Counted from the stretch's first letter, positions 23,829 through 33,863 are shown. The stretch is DNA of 64,000 nt from an uncultured Sulfitobacter sp. (GCA_905182645.1 CAJJCJ010000001.1:62001-126000), one strand, 5' to 3'. Notes: a model not told the origin generated them from the letters alone. Numbers and translations are program-made.

Positions 23829-25082
23829 ATGGGATTCTCGGGCTTTCGGGTTTTGAAAGAAGGGTTGTTTGGCCAGAAGGGCTGGACCCCGCAATGGCGC
23901 AATCCTGATCCTAAAGATGAGTATGATATCGTCATTATTGGTGGTGGTGGTCATGGGTTGTCGACCGCGTTTTACCTCGCCAAAGAGCATGGCATGACCA
24001 ATATTGCTGTGCTCGAAAAGGGCTATTTGGGCGGTGGCAATGTCGGTCGCAATACCACAATTGTGCGCGCCAATTATTTTCTGCCGGGCAATTCTGAGTT
24101 TTATTCGCATTCGTTGAACCTGTGGGAAGGCATGGAGCAGGAGCTGAATTATAATACGATGATGTCGCAGCGTGGTGTCATTAATTTGTTCCATTCTGAC
24201 GGGCAGCGTGATGCATTTGCCCGTCGCGGCAATGCCATGGTTAATCAAGGTGATGACGCTGTACTGCTGGATGTTGCGAGTGTCCGTAAGCATTTGCCGT
24301 ATCTGGATTTTGAAAATGGCCGCTTTCCGATTTACGGGGGGTTGTTGCACCGCCGCGGTGGTACGGCTCGACATGATGCGGTTGCGTGGGGCTATGCCCG
24401 TGGTGCCGATCAGCGCGGTGTTGATTTGATCCAGAATTGTGAAGTCACTGGGATTGATATTGAGGCGGGTGTCGTCAAAGGCGTGCAAACCATGCGCGGT
24501 GCCATTCGTGCCAAGAAGGTTGCGATTGTGACGGCTGGTAGGTCAGGTCAGGTGGCTGCCATGGCTGGCATGCGCTTGCCGATCGAGAGCCATGTTTTGC
24601 AGGCGTTTGTGACCGAGGGGTTAAAGCCTGTGATTGATCATGTCGTCAGCTTTGGCATGGGTCATTTTTATATCAGTCAGTCGGATAAGGGTGGTTTGGT
24701 GTTTGGCGGCGACCTTGATTTTTACGCGTCATATGCTGCGCGTGGCAACTTGCCGATGAAAGAGCATGTGATGGAGGCCGCGATGACCCTGATGCCGATG
24801 ATCGGTAAGGCGCGTGTGTTGCGGTCCTGGGGGGGGATCATGGATATGACGCCGGATGGCAGCCCGATCATTGATAAGACGCATATCGAGGGTTTGTTTC
24901 TGGATTGCGGCTGGTGTTACGGCGGGTTCAAGGCTGTACCGGGATCTGGGTATTCGTTTGCTCATTTACTGGCGACGGGTCGCCATCATACCCCTGCGGC
25001 GGGTTTCCGGTTGGACAGGTTCCGTGATGGAGTTGGTTTGATGGATGAAGAGGGCACGGGCGCCCAGCATAATCTGCATTAA
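23829..25082 (+). CDS. soxB: Sarcosine oxidase subunit beta
   Basis: A 417-residue flavoprotein subunit of heterotetrameric sarcosine oxidase, which demethylates sarcosine to glycine with O2. I chose ATG 23829 because AAGGA lies seven bases upstream; an in-frame ATG at 23814 also exists. The FAD-binding motif YDIVIIGGGGHGLSTAFYLA is near residue 30. GLLHRRGGTARHDAVAWGYA near residue 170 holds the His that carries covalent FMN in characterised homologs. The C-terminus has GGIMDMTPDGSPIIDKT and CGWCYGGFKAVPGSG. It is the first gene of a soxBDAG operon. Confidence 0.95.
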   Translation: MGFSGFRVLKEGLFGQKGWTPQWRNPDPKDEYDIVIIGGGGHGLSTAFYLAKEHGMTNIAVLEKGYLGGGNVGRNTTIVRANYFLPGNSEFYSHSLNLWEGMEQELNYNTMMSQRGVINLFHSDGQRDAFARRGNAMVNQGDDAVLLDVASVRKHLPYLDFENGRFPIYGGLLHRRGGTARHDAVAWGYARGADQRGVDLIQNCEVTGIDIEAGVVKGVQTMRGAIRAKKVAIVTAGRSGQVAAMAGMRLPIESHVLQAFVTEGLKPVIDHVVSFGMGHFYISQSDKGGLVFGGDLDFYASYAARGNLPMKEHVMEAAMTLMPMIGKARVLRSWGGIMDMTPDGSPIIDKTHIEGLFLDCGWCYGGFKAVPGSGYSFAHLLATGRHHTPAAGFRLDRFRDGVGLMDEEGTGAQHNLH

Positions 25083-25114
25083 GATGAGTATTTTGGAAAA
25101 AGTGAGGCGAGCGC

Positions 25115-25378
25115 ATGCGCATTAACTGTCCGGTGTGTGGAGAGCGGGATCGCCGCGAGTTTTATTATGTGGGCGATGCTGTTACATTGGAGCGCCCTGA
25201 GCGGAATGCCGATTTGGATGTTTGGGATGATTATTTGCATTTGCGCGATAATCCGGCGGGGCTGACCCGTGATTTGTGGCATCATGAGGCGGGCTGTGGT
25301 GCGTGGTTGGTGGTGAACCGCAATACAGTCACGCATGCCGTGTCGGATGTGGTTTTGGCGCGTGAGGTGGCTCGGTGA
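25115..25378 (+). CDS. soxD: Sarcosine oxidase subunit delta
   Basis: An 87-residue zinc-binding subunit. Cys5 and Cys8 (NCPVCGERDRREF) plus downstream WHHEAGCGAW supply the zinc ligands, and RNPxGL-like RDNPAGLTRDLWHH is family-typical. AGGCGAG precedes the start. It lies 32 bases after soxB and its stop overlaps the GTG start of soxA. Confidence 0.93.
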   Translation: MRINCPVCGERDRREFYYVGDAVTLERPERNADLDVWDDYLHLRDNPAGLTRDLWHHEAGCGAWLVVNRNTVTHAVSDVVLAREVAR

Positions 25379-28227
25379 GATTGTATGATGTCGTGACGGT
25401 TCCGTTTACGTTTGATGGTGTGACGTATCGTGGTGTTGTGGGTGAAACCTTGGCTGCGGCGTTGATCGCCAATGGCGTCAAGGTGGTGGCAAGGTCGTTT
25501 AAGTATCATCGCCCGCGTGGTGTGATGGGATCTGGGTCTGAGGAGCCTAATGCGCTTGTGACGATTGGTCGTGGTGTTGCCGCAGAGCCGAATGTCCGTG
25601 CGACTGTGCAAGAGGTCTATGGCGGGCTGGAGGCGTTTTCGCAAAATGCTTGGCCGTCGGTGAAAACCGATGTCATGGCAGTGAATGATCTGGTGTCGCC
25701 GTTTTTGGGGGCTGGGTTTTATTACAAGACATTCATGTGGCCAAAGGCGTTTTGGGAAAAGGTTTATGAGCCGATTATTCGCCGCGCGGCGGGGCTTGGT
25801 GGTCTGTCGGGGAAGGCTGATCCAGAGACATATGAGAAGGCGTTTGCGTTTTGTGATGTGCTGGTGATTGGTGCTGGGCCTGCTGGGTTGATGGCGGCGC
25901 TTGTGGCTGGTGAGGCTGGGGCTGACGTGATTTTGGCGGAGGAAGATTACGCGCTGGGCGGACGGTTGTTGGCCGAGGTAGAGGATATTGATGGTCTGCC
26001 CGCCATGGAATGGGTCGCCAGTGTTGAGGCCCGATTGCAAGCCATGCCCAATGTCCGTGTTATGACCCGCACATCCGTGACTGGCGCCTATGATCAGGGT
26101 ACGTTTGGTGCGTTTGAACGTGTGGATCGTGCCGGATTGAAGGCGTGTTTCTGGCGTATCGTCGCCAGGCGGTCGGTGCTGTGTGCTGGTGCTTTGGAGC
26201 GCGGGATCGCGTTTGCCAATAACGACCGCCCGGGTGTGATGATGGCGGGGGCTGTGCGTGCTTATGTCAATCGCTGGGGTGTTGCCACGGGTGCGCGCGT
26301 TGCTGTGTTTGGTAATACCGATGATGTGGCGCGCACAGCGCGGGATTTGGAAGCTGCTGGCATTGAGGTTGTGGCGCTGATTGATGCTGCTGTTGGTGAG
26401 CGCGTGATTGGCACCAAGGGCCGCCATGGTTTGACGTCGATTACGGTAGATCGCGGCCGTGTTGTTGAGCAAATCGAGGTGGATTGCTTGGCTGTCACGG
26501 GTGGCTGGAACCCGACGGTTCATTTGACCTGCCATATGAATGGTCGTCCGGTTTGGGATGATGCGATTGCGTCATTTGTCCCAACTCCGGGGGCTGTGCC
26601 GGATATGGTCACGGCGGGTGCTTGTCACGGTGTGTTTCATACGATGGGCTGTTTGCTGGACGGCGCGCAGATCGCGGAGGCTGTAGTTAAGACGCTTGGG
26701 TTGAAGGCCAAGCCTGTTGTGTTGCCCGACGCCGATGCGACGCCTTATGTCATCACGCCTGTTTGGTCGGTGGCCGGTAAGGGCCGCAAGTGGATCGATT
26801 ATCAGAACGACGTGCATGTAAAAGATATTGAGCTGGCTGCGCGAGAGAACTTTCGATCTGTCGAACATATGAAGCGATATACGACCCAAGGCATGGCCCC
26901 CGATCAAGGTAAATCGTCGAATGTTGTGGCGCTGGCAGTGCTGGCCGATGTGACAGGGCGCGGCATACCTGAGACGGGAACGACGACGTTCCGTCCGCCG
27001 TTTGTGCCTGTGCCGATTGCAGCGATGGGCGCTGGTGGCGCTGGAATGGGGTTTGCGCCGCAGCGGTTTGCCACGTCGCATGACGCGACGGTTGCCGCAG
27101 GTGCCCCGATGATCGAGGCGGGCTTGTGGTATCGCCCTAGCTATTTTCCAAATGAGGGTGAGAAAAACTGGCGGCAGTCTTGTGACCGTGAAGTCAATAT
27201 GGTCCGCGAGGCTGTTGGCGTTGTGGATGTGTCTACGCTGGGTAAGATCGATATTCAGGGGCCGGATGCGGCTGCATTGTTGGATTTTGTTTATAGCAAT
27301 ACGTTTTCGACCCTGAAAGTCGGGCGCGCGCGCTACGGGTTGATGCTGCGTGAAGACGGCCATGTGTTGGACGACGGCACGACGGCGCGTTTGGGTGAAA
27401 ACCATTATGTCATGACCACGACCACCGCCGCGTCTGGGTTGGTCATGCGCCATTTGGAGTTTGTATTGCAGGTTTTGCGCCCTGACTTGGATGCCCGTGT
27501 CATTAGCGTGACCGAGCAGTGGGCGCAGTTTGGGGTGGCTGGGCCGAAGTCGCGTGAGCTTTTGAATGGCCTGCTGGATCAAGGGATTGATGAACTGCCG
27601 TTTATGGGCTGCGCTGATGTGACTGTTGGCGGTGTGCGGGCCCGTCTGTTCCGTATTTCATTTTCGGGCGAAATGGCGTTTGAGCTGGCTGTGCCTGCGC
27701 GGTTTGGGGCAGATTTATATGGTGCTTTGGTTGATCGTGCTGCTGTGCTTGGCGGTGGTCCTTATGGGATGGAGGCGCTGAATGTGTTGCGTATTGAAAA
27801 GGGGTTTATCACCCACGCCGAAATCCATGGCCGCGTGACTGCGTTTGATATTGGCATGGACCGGATGGTTAGCCTTAAGAAGGACTGTGTCGGACAAGCG
27901 ATGTCGCGACGCGCTGGATTGCTGGGTGGCGATCGTGCCCAATTGGTTGGCCTAAAGCCTGTTGGTGATGTGAAGCAATTGAGCGCTGGCGCGCATTTGT
28001 TTGAAAGTGATGCAGAGCCGGTGCGTGTGAACGGGCAGGGGTATATTACCTCTGTTGGGTTTTCGCCGACGCTGGGGTCGATGCTGGCGCTTGGGTTCTT
28101 GGATCGTGGCCGTGCGCGCCATGGTGAGGTGATCCGTATGGTTGACCATATGCGCGGGTTGGACGCGCAGGTCGAGGTTTGTGATCCGGTGTTCTTTGAT
28201 CCAGAGGGGGGGCGTGTCCGTGGTTAA
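25375..28227 (+). CDS. soxA: Sarcosine oxidase subunit alpha
   Basis: A 950-residue subunit. The N-terminal 2Fe-2S-ferredoxin-like domain contains GETLAAALIANGVKVVARSF and the SFKYHRPRGVMGSGSEEPNA block. The NAD/FAD domain opens with DVLVIGAGPAGLMAALVAGE near residue 160. The C-terminal GcvT-like, tetrahydrofolate-binding domain (about residues 580-950) includes VGVVDVSTLGKIDIQGPDAA, FRISFSGEMAFELAVPA and GMEALNVLRIEKGFITHAEI; it captures the methyl group as 5,10-methylene-THF. The GTG start overlaps the soxD stop (GTGA). Length is slightly below that of well-known homologs. Confidence 0.95.
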   Translation: MRLYDVVTVPFTFDGVTYRGVVGETLAAALIANGVKVVARSFKYHRPRGVMGSGSEEPNALVTIGRGVAAEPNVRATVQEVYGGLEAFSQNAWPSVKTDVMAVNDLVSPFLGAGFYYKTFMWPKAFWEKVYEPIIRRAAGLGGLSGKADPETYEKAFAFCDVLVIGAGPAGLMAALVAGEAGADVILAEEDYALGGRLLAEVEDIDGLPAMEWVASVEARLQAMPNVRVMTRTSVTGAYDQGTFGAFERVDRAGLKACFWRIVARRSVLCAGALERGIAFANNDRPGVMMAGAVRAYVNRWGVATGARVAVFGNTDDVARTARDLEAAGIEVVALIDAAVGERVIGTKGRHGLTSITVDRGRVVEQIEVDCLAVTGGWNPTVHLTCHMNGRPVWDDAIASFVPTPGAVPDMVTAGACHGVFHTMGCLLDGAQIAEAVVKTLGLKAKPVVLPDADATPYVITPVWSVAGKGRKWIDYQNDVHVKDIELAARENFRSVEHMKRYTTQGMAPDQGKSSNVVALAVLADVTGRGIPETGTTTFRPPFVPVPIAAMGAGGAGMGFAPQRFATSHDATVAAGAPMIEAGLWYRPSYFPNEGEKNWRQSCDREVNMVREAVGVVDVSTLGKIDIQGPDAAALLDFVYSNTFSTLKVGRARYGLMLREDGHVLDDGTTARLGENHYVMTTTTAASGLVMRHLEFVLQVLRPDLDARVISVTEQWAQFGVAGPKSRELLNGLLDQGIDELPFMGCADVTVGGVRARLFRISFSGEMAFELAVPARFGADLYGALVDRAAVLGGGPYGMEALNVLRIEKGFITHAEIHGRVTAFDIGMDRMVSLKKDCVGQAMSRRAGLLGGDRAQLVGLKPVGDVKQLSAGAHLFESDAEPVRVNGQGYITSVGFSPTLGSMLALGFLDRGRARHGEVIRMVDHMRGLDAQVEVCDPVFFDPEGGRVRG

Positions 28228-28747
28228 TTTAATTGCAAAGAGTGCCTGCGCTGGGCTGTTACCTGTGACGATTGGTGATGTGACGTTGGCCGAGGTTGAT
28301 CAAGGCTCGATGTGGTCCGTGTCCCCATTTCAGGGCGTTGAGAAGGATTGCGTCGTTGCATTGAAAAGGGTGGGTATTGCTTGGCCAGAAGTTGGGCAAC
28401 GTAGCGCGAATGCTGCTTGGTTCGGGTTGGATCAGGTGATTGTGTTTGCGCAGGAACTGCCGAATTTGCCCGCAGCGGTGACAGACCAGAGCGATGCATG
28501 GGCTGTGGTGTCGGTGTCGGGCAATTCACAAGGGGTGTTGGCGCGGTTGGTGCCCGTAGCTTTACGAGTGCCTGTGGGGACTGTGATGCGGACGTTGGTT
28601 GGGCATATGACGGCGCATGTGACTTGCGTGGCACATGACCGATTTGAGGTTATGGTCATGCGGTCGATGGCGCGCACGTTGGTGCATGATTTGACCAACG
28701 CTGCCGAGGCGCTTGCTGCGCGCGGGGCCCTGGGCGCGGATATTTGA
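28214..28747 (+). CDS. soxG: Sarcosine oxidase subunit gamma
   Basis: A 177-residue subunit that stabilises the complex. I chose GTG 28214, which follows a G-rich ribosome-binding stretch and overlaps the end of soxA by 14 bases; the in-frame GTG at 28220 is also possible. Family features are the Trp-rich WAVVSVSGNSQGVLARLVPV region and C-terminal RFEVMVMRSMARTLVHDLTN. It is the last gene of soxBDAG. dnaG starts 55 bases downstream. Confidence 0.88.
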   Translation: MSVVNLIAKSACAGLLPVTIGDVTLAEVDQGSMWSVSPFQGVEKDCVVALKRVGIAWPEVGQRSANAAWFGLDQVIVFAQELPNLPAAVTDQSDAWAVVSVSGNSQGVLARLVPVALRVPVGTVMRTLVGHMTAHVTCVAHDRFEVMVMRSMARTLVHDLTNAAEALAARGALGADI

Positions 28748-28802
28748 AAACCAACGCGGCGGGTGTATCGACTCTGACGTGAGATGGGCGGATAATACGC
28801 GC

Positions 28803-30776
28803 ATGAGCTTACCCCCCGGATTCTTAGACGAGTTGCGCACCCGCCTGTCATTGGGACAGGTCGTGGGTCGCAAAGTCATTTGGGACACCCGCAAATCCAA
28901 TCAGGGCAAGGGCGATTTATGGGCGCCGTGCCCGTTTCATCAGGAAAAATCCGCCAGTTTCCATGTCGATGATCGCAAAGGGTTTTATTACTGCTTTGGC
29001 TGTCACGCAAAAGGTGACGCGATCACATTTGTGCGCGAAACCGAGAATGTGGATTTCATGGAAGCCGTCAAGATTTTGGCGGGTGAGGCTGGATTGCCTG
29101 TACCTGCCAGTGATCCGCGCGCCCAAGAAAAGGCAGATAAGCGGACTGAGTTGACGGACGTTATGGAACAGGCGGTGCAGTGGCATCGGTTGCAGTTGAA
29201 AACGGGTGCCGCCGCTGAAGCGCGCGAATATTTGGTTCGACGTGGCTTTGATGCGGCAAGTCTGGACCGTTGGGATATCGGGTTTGCTCCTGCGAATGGC
29301 GGTGTGATGGCGCATTTGACCGGCAAGGGTGTTGATCCCAAGCTGGTGATTGAGGCCGGACTGGCCGCTGAAAGTGACCGTGGTGGCAGCCCGTATGATC
29401 GGTTCCGCGGCCGGATTATTTTCCCAATTCGCGATGCGCGAAGCCGCCCGATTGGCCTTGGTGGTCGCGCGATGGAGGCCAATGCGCGGGCAAAATATCT
29501 TAACTCTCCTGAAACACCTTTGTTCGATAAGGGCCGTAGTTTGTATAACCATGGTCCCGCACGTGAGGCGGCGGGGAAAGGTGCTCCGTTGATTGTGGCC
29601 GAGGGGTATATGGATGTTATTGCCCTGTCCGAATCTGGGTTTGGTGCGACCGTTGCCCCGTTGGGCACAGCGATTACGGTGGATCAGTTGCGTCTGTTAT
29701 GGCGTATCGCGCCGGAGCCGATTATCGCGCTGGATGGCGATACCGCAGGTGTGCGCGCGGCGATGCGTGTCATTGATATTGCGTTGCCGTTGTTGGATGC
29801 TGGGCAATCGTTACGTTTTGCGTTGATGCCAGAGGGTATGGACCCTGATGATGTGCTGAAATCTAAGGGCAAGGCCGCGATGCAAGAGCTGTTGGATAAC
29901 GCCATTCCGATGGTGCAGTTGCTGTGGCGCCGAGAGACAGATGGCAAGGTGTTTGACAGCCCAGAGCGTAAGGCCGCGTTGGATAAGGTGTTGCGCGAAA
30001 AGATAAAATTGATCGCGGACCCGTCGATCCGCAGCCATTACGGCGAAGCGATCAAGCAGATGCGCTGGGATTTATTTAGTACCCGCAAGCAAACTGGACC
30101 TGCCCAGCAGCGTGGTCAAAGGGCTGCTTGGGTGCGTAATCAGGAGCCTTGGCAACGCGATATCGCACCGATGGCCGCCAGCAAGATGTCTGCGCTGGGA
30201 TCCGGTGCTGCGGACGCCGATCACATGCGCGAGGCGGTGATTTTAGCGACGTTGCTGCATACGCCGTCAGTGATTTCTGCGTTTGAACCGGATATTGAGC
30301 GTATGGAATGCCGCGACCCTGATCATGCCCATCTGCGTGCTGCGATTTTGCGCCATGCGCTGGCCGCTGACGTCATGGCGGATGTTGTTGCAGATGTTGG
30401 GTTGGAGGCCCTTGAAAAACTTATGCGCAGTCCTCATCTGCAATTAGCACCGTCGGTCCGCAAGGCGGGGAACGTAGAAATTGCAACGCAGTCTTTGACC
30501 GAGGAGCTTGGCAAGTTGATGTCGCGCCGCGGTCATTTGCGTGAATTATGCGATGGAATGGACGATATGGCGGGGCTTGTGGACGAGGGTGTGACGTGGC
30601 GATTGTCACGTGCAGCAGCGTCTGTTGATACCACGATCCGCCAAGATGACGACGACAGTGCTGAATACGACAAGGGTGAAAACGGCGCGCTGATTAAGAA
30701 AGACGAGCGCAGTGCATTGGATGATTTGCTTGGCCGGATCGGCTTTGGCAAAGACGAGAGCAACCCTAAGTCTTAG
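28803..30776 (+). CDS. dnaG: DNA primase
   Basis: A 657-residue primase that makes RNA primers for replication. The N-terminal zinc finger uses Cys43, His46, Cys64 and Cys67 (CPFH and CFGC). The Toprim domain includes PLIVAEGYMDVIALSESGFG near residue 262 and the metal-binding EPIIALDGDTAGVRAA near residue 305. The C-terminal third is the DnaB-interaction region. I chose the ATG at 28803 (MSLPPGFLDELRTRL). It directly precedes rpoD, the conserved macromolecular-synthesis arrangement. Confidence 0.96.
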   Translation: MSLPPGFLDELRTRLSLGQVVGRKVIWDTRKSNQGKGDLWAPCPFHQEKSASFHVDDRKGFYYCFGCHAKGDAITFVRETENVDFMEAVKILAGEAGLPVPASDPRAQEKADKRTELTDVMEQAVQWHRLQLKTGAAAEAREYLVRRGFDAASLDRWDIGFAPANGGVMAHLTGKGVDPKLVIEAGLAAESDRGGSPYDRFRGRIIFPIRDARSRPIGLGGRAMEANARAKYLNSPETPLFDKGRSLYNHGPAREAAGKGAPLIVAEGYMDVIALSESGFGATVAPLGTAITVDQLRLLWRIAPEPIIALDGDTAGVRAAMRVIDIALPLLDAGQSLRFALMPEGMDPDDVLKSKGKAAMQELLDNAIPMVQLLWRRETDGKVFDSPERKAALDKVLREKIKLIADPSIRSHYGEAIKQMRWDLFSTRKQTGPAQQRGQRAAWVRNQEPWQRDIAPMAASKMSALGSGAADADHMREAVILATLLHTPSVISAFEPDIERMECRDPDHAHLRAAILRHALAADVMADVVADVGLEALEKLMRSPHLQLAPSVRKAGNVEIATQSLTEELGKLMSRRGHLRELCDGMDDMAGLVDEGVTWRLSRAAASVDTTIRQDDDDSAEYDKGENGALIKKDERSALDDLLGRIGFGKDESNPKS

Positions 30777-30816
30777 GGCGCGCAACATAATTTAAAAACA
30801 ATGGTTGGTACGGTTG

Positions 30817-30858
30817 CGAATCACCCCGATTCGGGATTGATTCGACCGAACCGAATCA
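30817..30858. repeat. Inverted-repeat cluster in the rpoD leader
   Basis: CGAATCA occurs at 30817-30823 and 30852-30858, and its complement TGATTCG at 30838-30844; CCGATTCGG lies between. TGATTCG and the second CGAATCA form a perfect 7-bp hairpin with a seven-base loop. The first CGAATCA could pair with the same TGATTCG, giving two mutually exclusive hairpins 43-85 bases before the rpoD ATG. Confidence 0.6.
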
Positions 30859-30901
30859 GTCGAATTACTTGCGAGTGATTCTATCTTGAAGGAACCTGCT
30901 T

Positions 30902-32884
30902 ATGGCCGCTAAAGACAACGACGACCGCAAGGACGACCAGGACGGCGACATCAACCTTGATATGTCCCAAGCGGCCGTCAAAAAGATGATCGCGGATGCC
31001 CGCGAGCGTGGCTATATCACATATGACCAGCTGAACGCGGTCTTGCCGCCAGAGCAGGTATCGTCGGATCAGATCGAAGACGTCATGTCGATGCTGTCCG
31101 AAATGGGCATTCAGGTCACCGAGGAGGAAGAGTCCGAAGAGTCCGAAGACCCGCAAGGCGGCACTGATGTGGCCACCGTGGCGGGTTCGCGCGAAGTTAT
31201 CTTGGGCGGTGCCGAGGCCGAAAAGCTGGACCGTACTGATGACCCTGTGCGGATGTATTTGCGCGAAATGGGCAGTGTTGAGCTGCTGTCGCGTGAAGGC
31301 GAAATTGCGATTGCCAAGCGTATTGAGGCCGGTCGCAATACGATGATTTTGGGGCTTTGCGAAAGCCCGCTGACATTCCAAGCGATTACCATCTGGCGCG
31401 ACGAATTGCTGTCCGAAGACATTTTGCTGCGCGACGTGATCGACCTTGAGACCACGTTCAGTGACCAGCTTGAAGAAGAGGGCGAAGCGGCGGCTGTTGT
31501 GGCCCCTATTGTGCCCGGCGCGCCTGCTGCTGAAAAAGAGACCACGCAGGAATTGGACGCCGATGGCAACCCGATTGCCAAGGATGACGACGAGGACGAA
31601 GATGATCAGGCCAACCTGTCGCTCGCCGCGATGGAAGCCGCACTGAAGCCGCGCGTGTTGGACACCCTTGAGGTGATCGCCCGTGGATTTGGCAAGCTGT
31701 CGGATATGCAAGACGCGCGTATGTCGGCCACACTGAACGAGGATTCATCGTTCTCTGTTAAAGAAGAAAAGAAGTATCAAAAGCTGCGGTCTGAGATTGT
31801 TGTTTTGGTGAATTCGCTTCACCTGCACAACAACCGGATTGAAGCGTTGATTGACCAGTTGTACGGGATCAACCGCCGCATCATGTCGATCGATAGCGCG
31901 ATGGTGAAGCTGGCTGACCAAGCCCGTATCAACCGCCGTGAATTCATCGACGAATATAAGGGCCGCGAGCTGGACCCGAATTGGCTTGGTGAAATGGGCG
32001 CAAAGGCTGGTCGTGGTTGGCAGGCTTTGGTTGAGCGTTCGACCGATAAAATTGAAGAATTGCGCGGCGATATGGCCCAAGTTGGTCAGTATGTCGGCGT
32101 TGATATCACTGAATTCCGCCGCATCGTGCAGCAGGTTCAGAAGGGCGAAAAAGAGGCCCGTCAGGCTAAGAAAGAAATGGTCGAGGCAAACCTGCGTTTG
32201 GTTATCTCAATTGCCAAAAAGTACACGAACCGTGGCCTGCAATTCCTTGATCTTATTCAAGAAGGTAACATTGGCCTGATGAAGGCCGTGGATAAGTTTG
32301 AGTACCGTCGTGGTTACAAATTTTCGACTTATGCGACTTGGTGGATCCGTCAGGCGATCACCCGTTCTATCGCCGATCAGGCCCGCACGATCCGTATTCC
32401 GGTGCACATGATAGAGACGATCAACAAACTGGTCCGCACTGGTCGCCAAATGTTGCACGAGATTGGCCGCGAACCGACCCCAGAGGAATTGGCAGAAAAG
32501 CTGCAAATGCCTTTGGAAAAAGTCCGCAAGGTTATGAAGATTGCCAAAGAGCCTATTTCGCTTGAGACGCCGATTGGCGACGAGGAAGACAGCCAGCTTG
32601 GCGATTTCATCGAAGACAAAAATGCAATCCTGCCGTTGGATTCTGCAATTCAGGAAAACCTGAAGGAAACCACGACACGGGTTCTGGCGTCGCTTACCCC
32701 GCGTGAAGAACGTGTGCTGCGCATGCGTTTTGGTATCGGCATGAACACCGATCACACGCTGGAAGAGGTTGGTCAGCAGTTTAGCGTGACACGTGAGCGT
32801 ATTCGTCAAATTGAGGCGAAGGCGCTGCGTAAGCTCAAGCATCCAAGCCGGTCGCGCAAATTGCGGTCGTTCTTGGACCAGTAA
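30902..32884 (+). CDS. rpoD: RNA polymerase primary sigma factor RpoD (sigma-70)
   Basis: A 660-residue sigma factor. Region 1.1 occupies about residues 15-75 ([20 protein letters not shown]) and is followed by a very acidic insert ([14 protein letters not shown] and DDDEDEDDQ). Region 1.2 ([20 protein letters not shown]) is near residue 115. Regions 2.1-2.4 run through [40 protein letters not shown] and [10 protein letters not shown] near residues 430-500. Region 4.2 ([20 protein letters not shown]) is at the end. Length is normal for the order. A hairpin cluster precedes it. Confidence 0.97.
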   Translation: MAAKDNDDRKDDQDGDINLDMSQAAVKKMIADARERGYITYDQLNAVLPPEQVSSDQIEDVMSMLSEMGIQVTEEEESEESEDPQGGTDVATVAGSREVILGGAEAEKLDRTDDPVRMYLREMGSVELLSREGEIAIAKRIEAGRNTMILGLCESPLTFQAITIWRDELLSEDILLRDVIDLETTFSDQLEEEGEAAAVVAPIVPGAPAAEKETTQELDADGNPIAKDDDEDEDDQANLSLAAMEAALKPRVLDTLEVIARGFGKLSDMQDARMSATLNEDSSFSVKEEKKYQKLRSEIVVLVNSLHLHNNRIEALIDQLYGINRRIMSIDSAMVKLADQARINRREFIDEYKGRELDPNWLGEMGAKAGRGWQALVERSTDKIEELRGDMAQVGQYVGVDITEFRRIVQQVQKGEKEARQAKKEMVEANLRLVISIAKKYTNRGLQFLDLIQEGNIGLMKAVDKFEYRRGYKFSTYATWWIRQAITRSIADQARTIRIPVHMIETINKLVRTGRQMLHEIGREPTPEELAEKLQMPLEKVRKVMKIAKEPISLETPIGDEEDSQLGDFIEDKNAILPLDSAIQENLKETTTRVLASLTPREERVLRMRFGIGMNTDHTLEEVGQQFSVTRERIRQIEAKALRKLKHPSRSRKLRSFLDQ

Positions 32885-32886
32885 GC

Positions 32887-33153
32887 ATGGCTTGGTTCCA
32901 GCGTTTGTTTGGCAGCAAGCCTGTTGACGTGCCGACACAGGTTTATGAGGGGTATCGCATTATCGATGCCCCGATGCCTGAGGGTGCTAAATTTCGCATG
33001 TCTGCGCGTATTGAGCTGGATATGGATGGTGAGACCAAGGTTCACCATCTGATCCGTGCGGATACGTTTGACGATCGCGAGTCCGCTGCTTGCGCGGCTT
33101 TGGTGAAAGCCAAGCAGGTGATTGACCAGCAGGGCAAGTCGATTTTCAGGTAA
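32887..33153 (+). CDS. HlyU-family protein
   Basis: An 88-residue protein starting two bases after the rpoD stop. It matches the HlyU family: FQRLFG near the start, EGYRIIDAPMPEGAKFRMSA, DGETKVHHLIRADTFDDRES and ALVKAKQVIDQQGKSIFR. HlyU was named for a Vibrio haemolysin activator, but alphaproteobacterial members are housekeeping neighbours of rpoD with no shown role. It is probably cotranscribed with rpoD. Confidence 0.85.
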   Translation: MAWFQRLFGSKPVDVPTQVYEGYRIIDAPMPEGAKFRMSARIELDMDGETKVHHLIRADTFDDRESAACAALVKAKQVIDQQGKSIFR

Positions 33154-33181
33154 GTCTTAGGGTGCAAAAATGCAGTTCTTC

Positions 33182-33664
33182 TTACCGACAACGCGCTCCA
33201 ATATTGAAACGATCGATGTTGCGGTTCACTCTTGCTGTTGGTGTTGTCCCGCTCCATTTTGCATTTGGGAATTGCTCTTCAAAGCGCGCTGCAATGCCGC
33301 GATATGCGGTGAGCCAGCCCATATTGTGGCCTCCACATGCGCCACCAAGACTTGCGATATGCGCGATTTCATGGGTGATGTTTACGATACTACGACCAGC
33401 AGCGGATTTCCCGTCAATCAAGATTTTTCCGCCTGTTTCGGCTTGCCCGAATGCCGGGGCGCGACCATTGGTGTAGGCAGAGTTTGGATAGGATTTAACG
33501 CTCCGGACACCTGCGCGCGCGGCCTCTTGCGCCAAGAATGCGATCACGCGCGGGTCAGATCGAAATTGTGAAATGTCTGATGTAAGTGTTTGTATCCGAC
33601 CTTCCGGCGCGGTGCAGGCGCTGAGCCACGCATATGCAATGAGTACTTTTACAATCGTTTTCAT
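33182..33664 (-). CDS. Predicted lipoprotein with zincin-like HExxH motif
   Basis: A 160-residue protein. The frame is open upstream to 33907, but the ATG at 33664 gives a lipoprotein signal (MKTIVKVLIAYAWLSAC, lipobox Cys17). SIVNITHEIAHIASLGGACG near residue 95 contains HEIAH, the HExxH zinc motif of metallopeptidases, with GHNMGWLTAYRGIA downstream offering a third ligand. It may be an envelope peptidase. It lies convergent to the rpoD-HlyU unit and divergent from the M20 hydrolase gene. No named family was recognised. Confidence 0.65.
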   Translation of the reverse strand: MKTIVKVLIAYAWLSACTAPEGRIQTLTSDISQFRSDPRVIAFLAQEAARAGVRSVKSYPNSAYTNGRAPAFGQAETGGKILIDGKSAAGRSIVNITHEIAHIASLGGACGGHNMGWLTAYRGIAARFEEQFPNAKWSGTTPTARVNRNIDRFNIGARCR

Positions 33665-33863
33665 CCGGAATACCTGTGCGAAAAATTGGATTGGAGAGAG
33701 ATTGATGTCTTGGTTTGGTGATGTCAATCGATGCGATCTGTCGTTGCTCTGGCAATCAAGTTGTCCCTCCTTTTCTGAAAGCAAAATGCGCTGATCTATA
33801 CGCGCCGCGTTATTTTGCAGATGTCTGATTGACTTAGGCTGTTGGTTTGCGCCCAATGACCGC

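Noticed and set aside
25282..27582. Long minus-strand open frames opposite soxA
   Set aside because: They are reading shadows of the GTG-rich sox genes, rich in Arg/His/Thr with no domain pattern.
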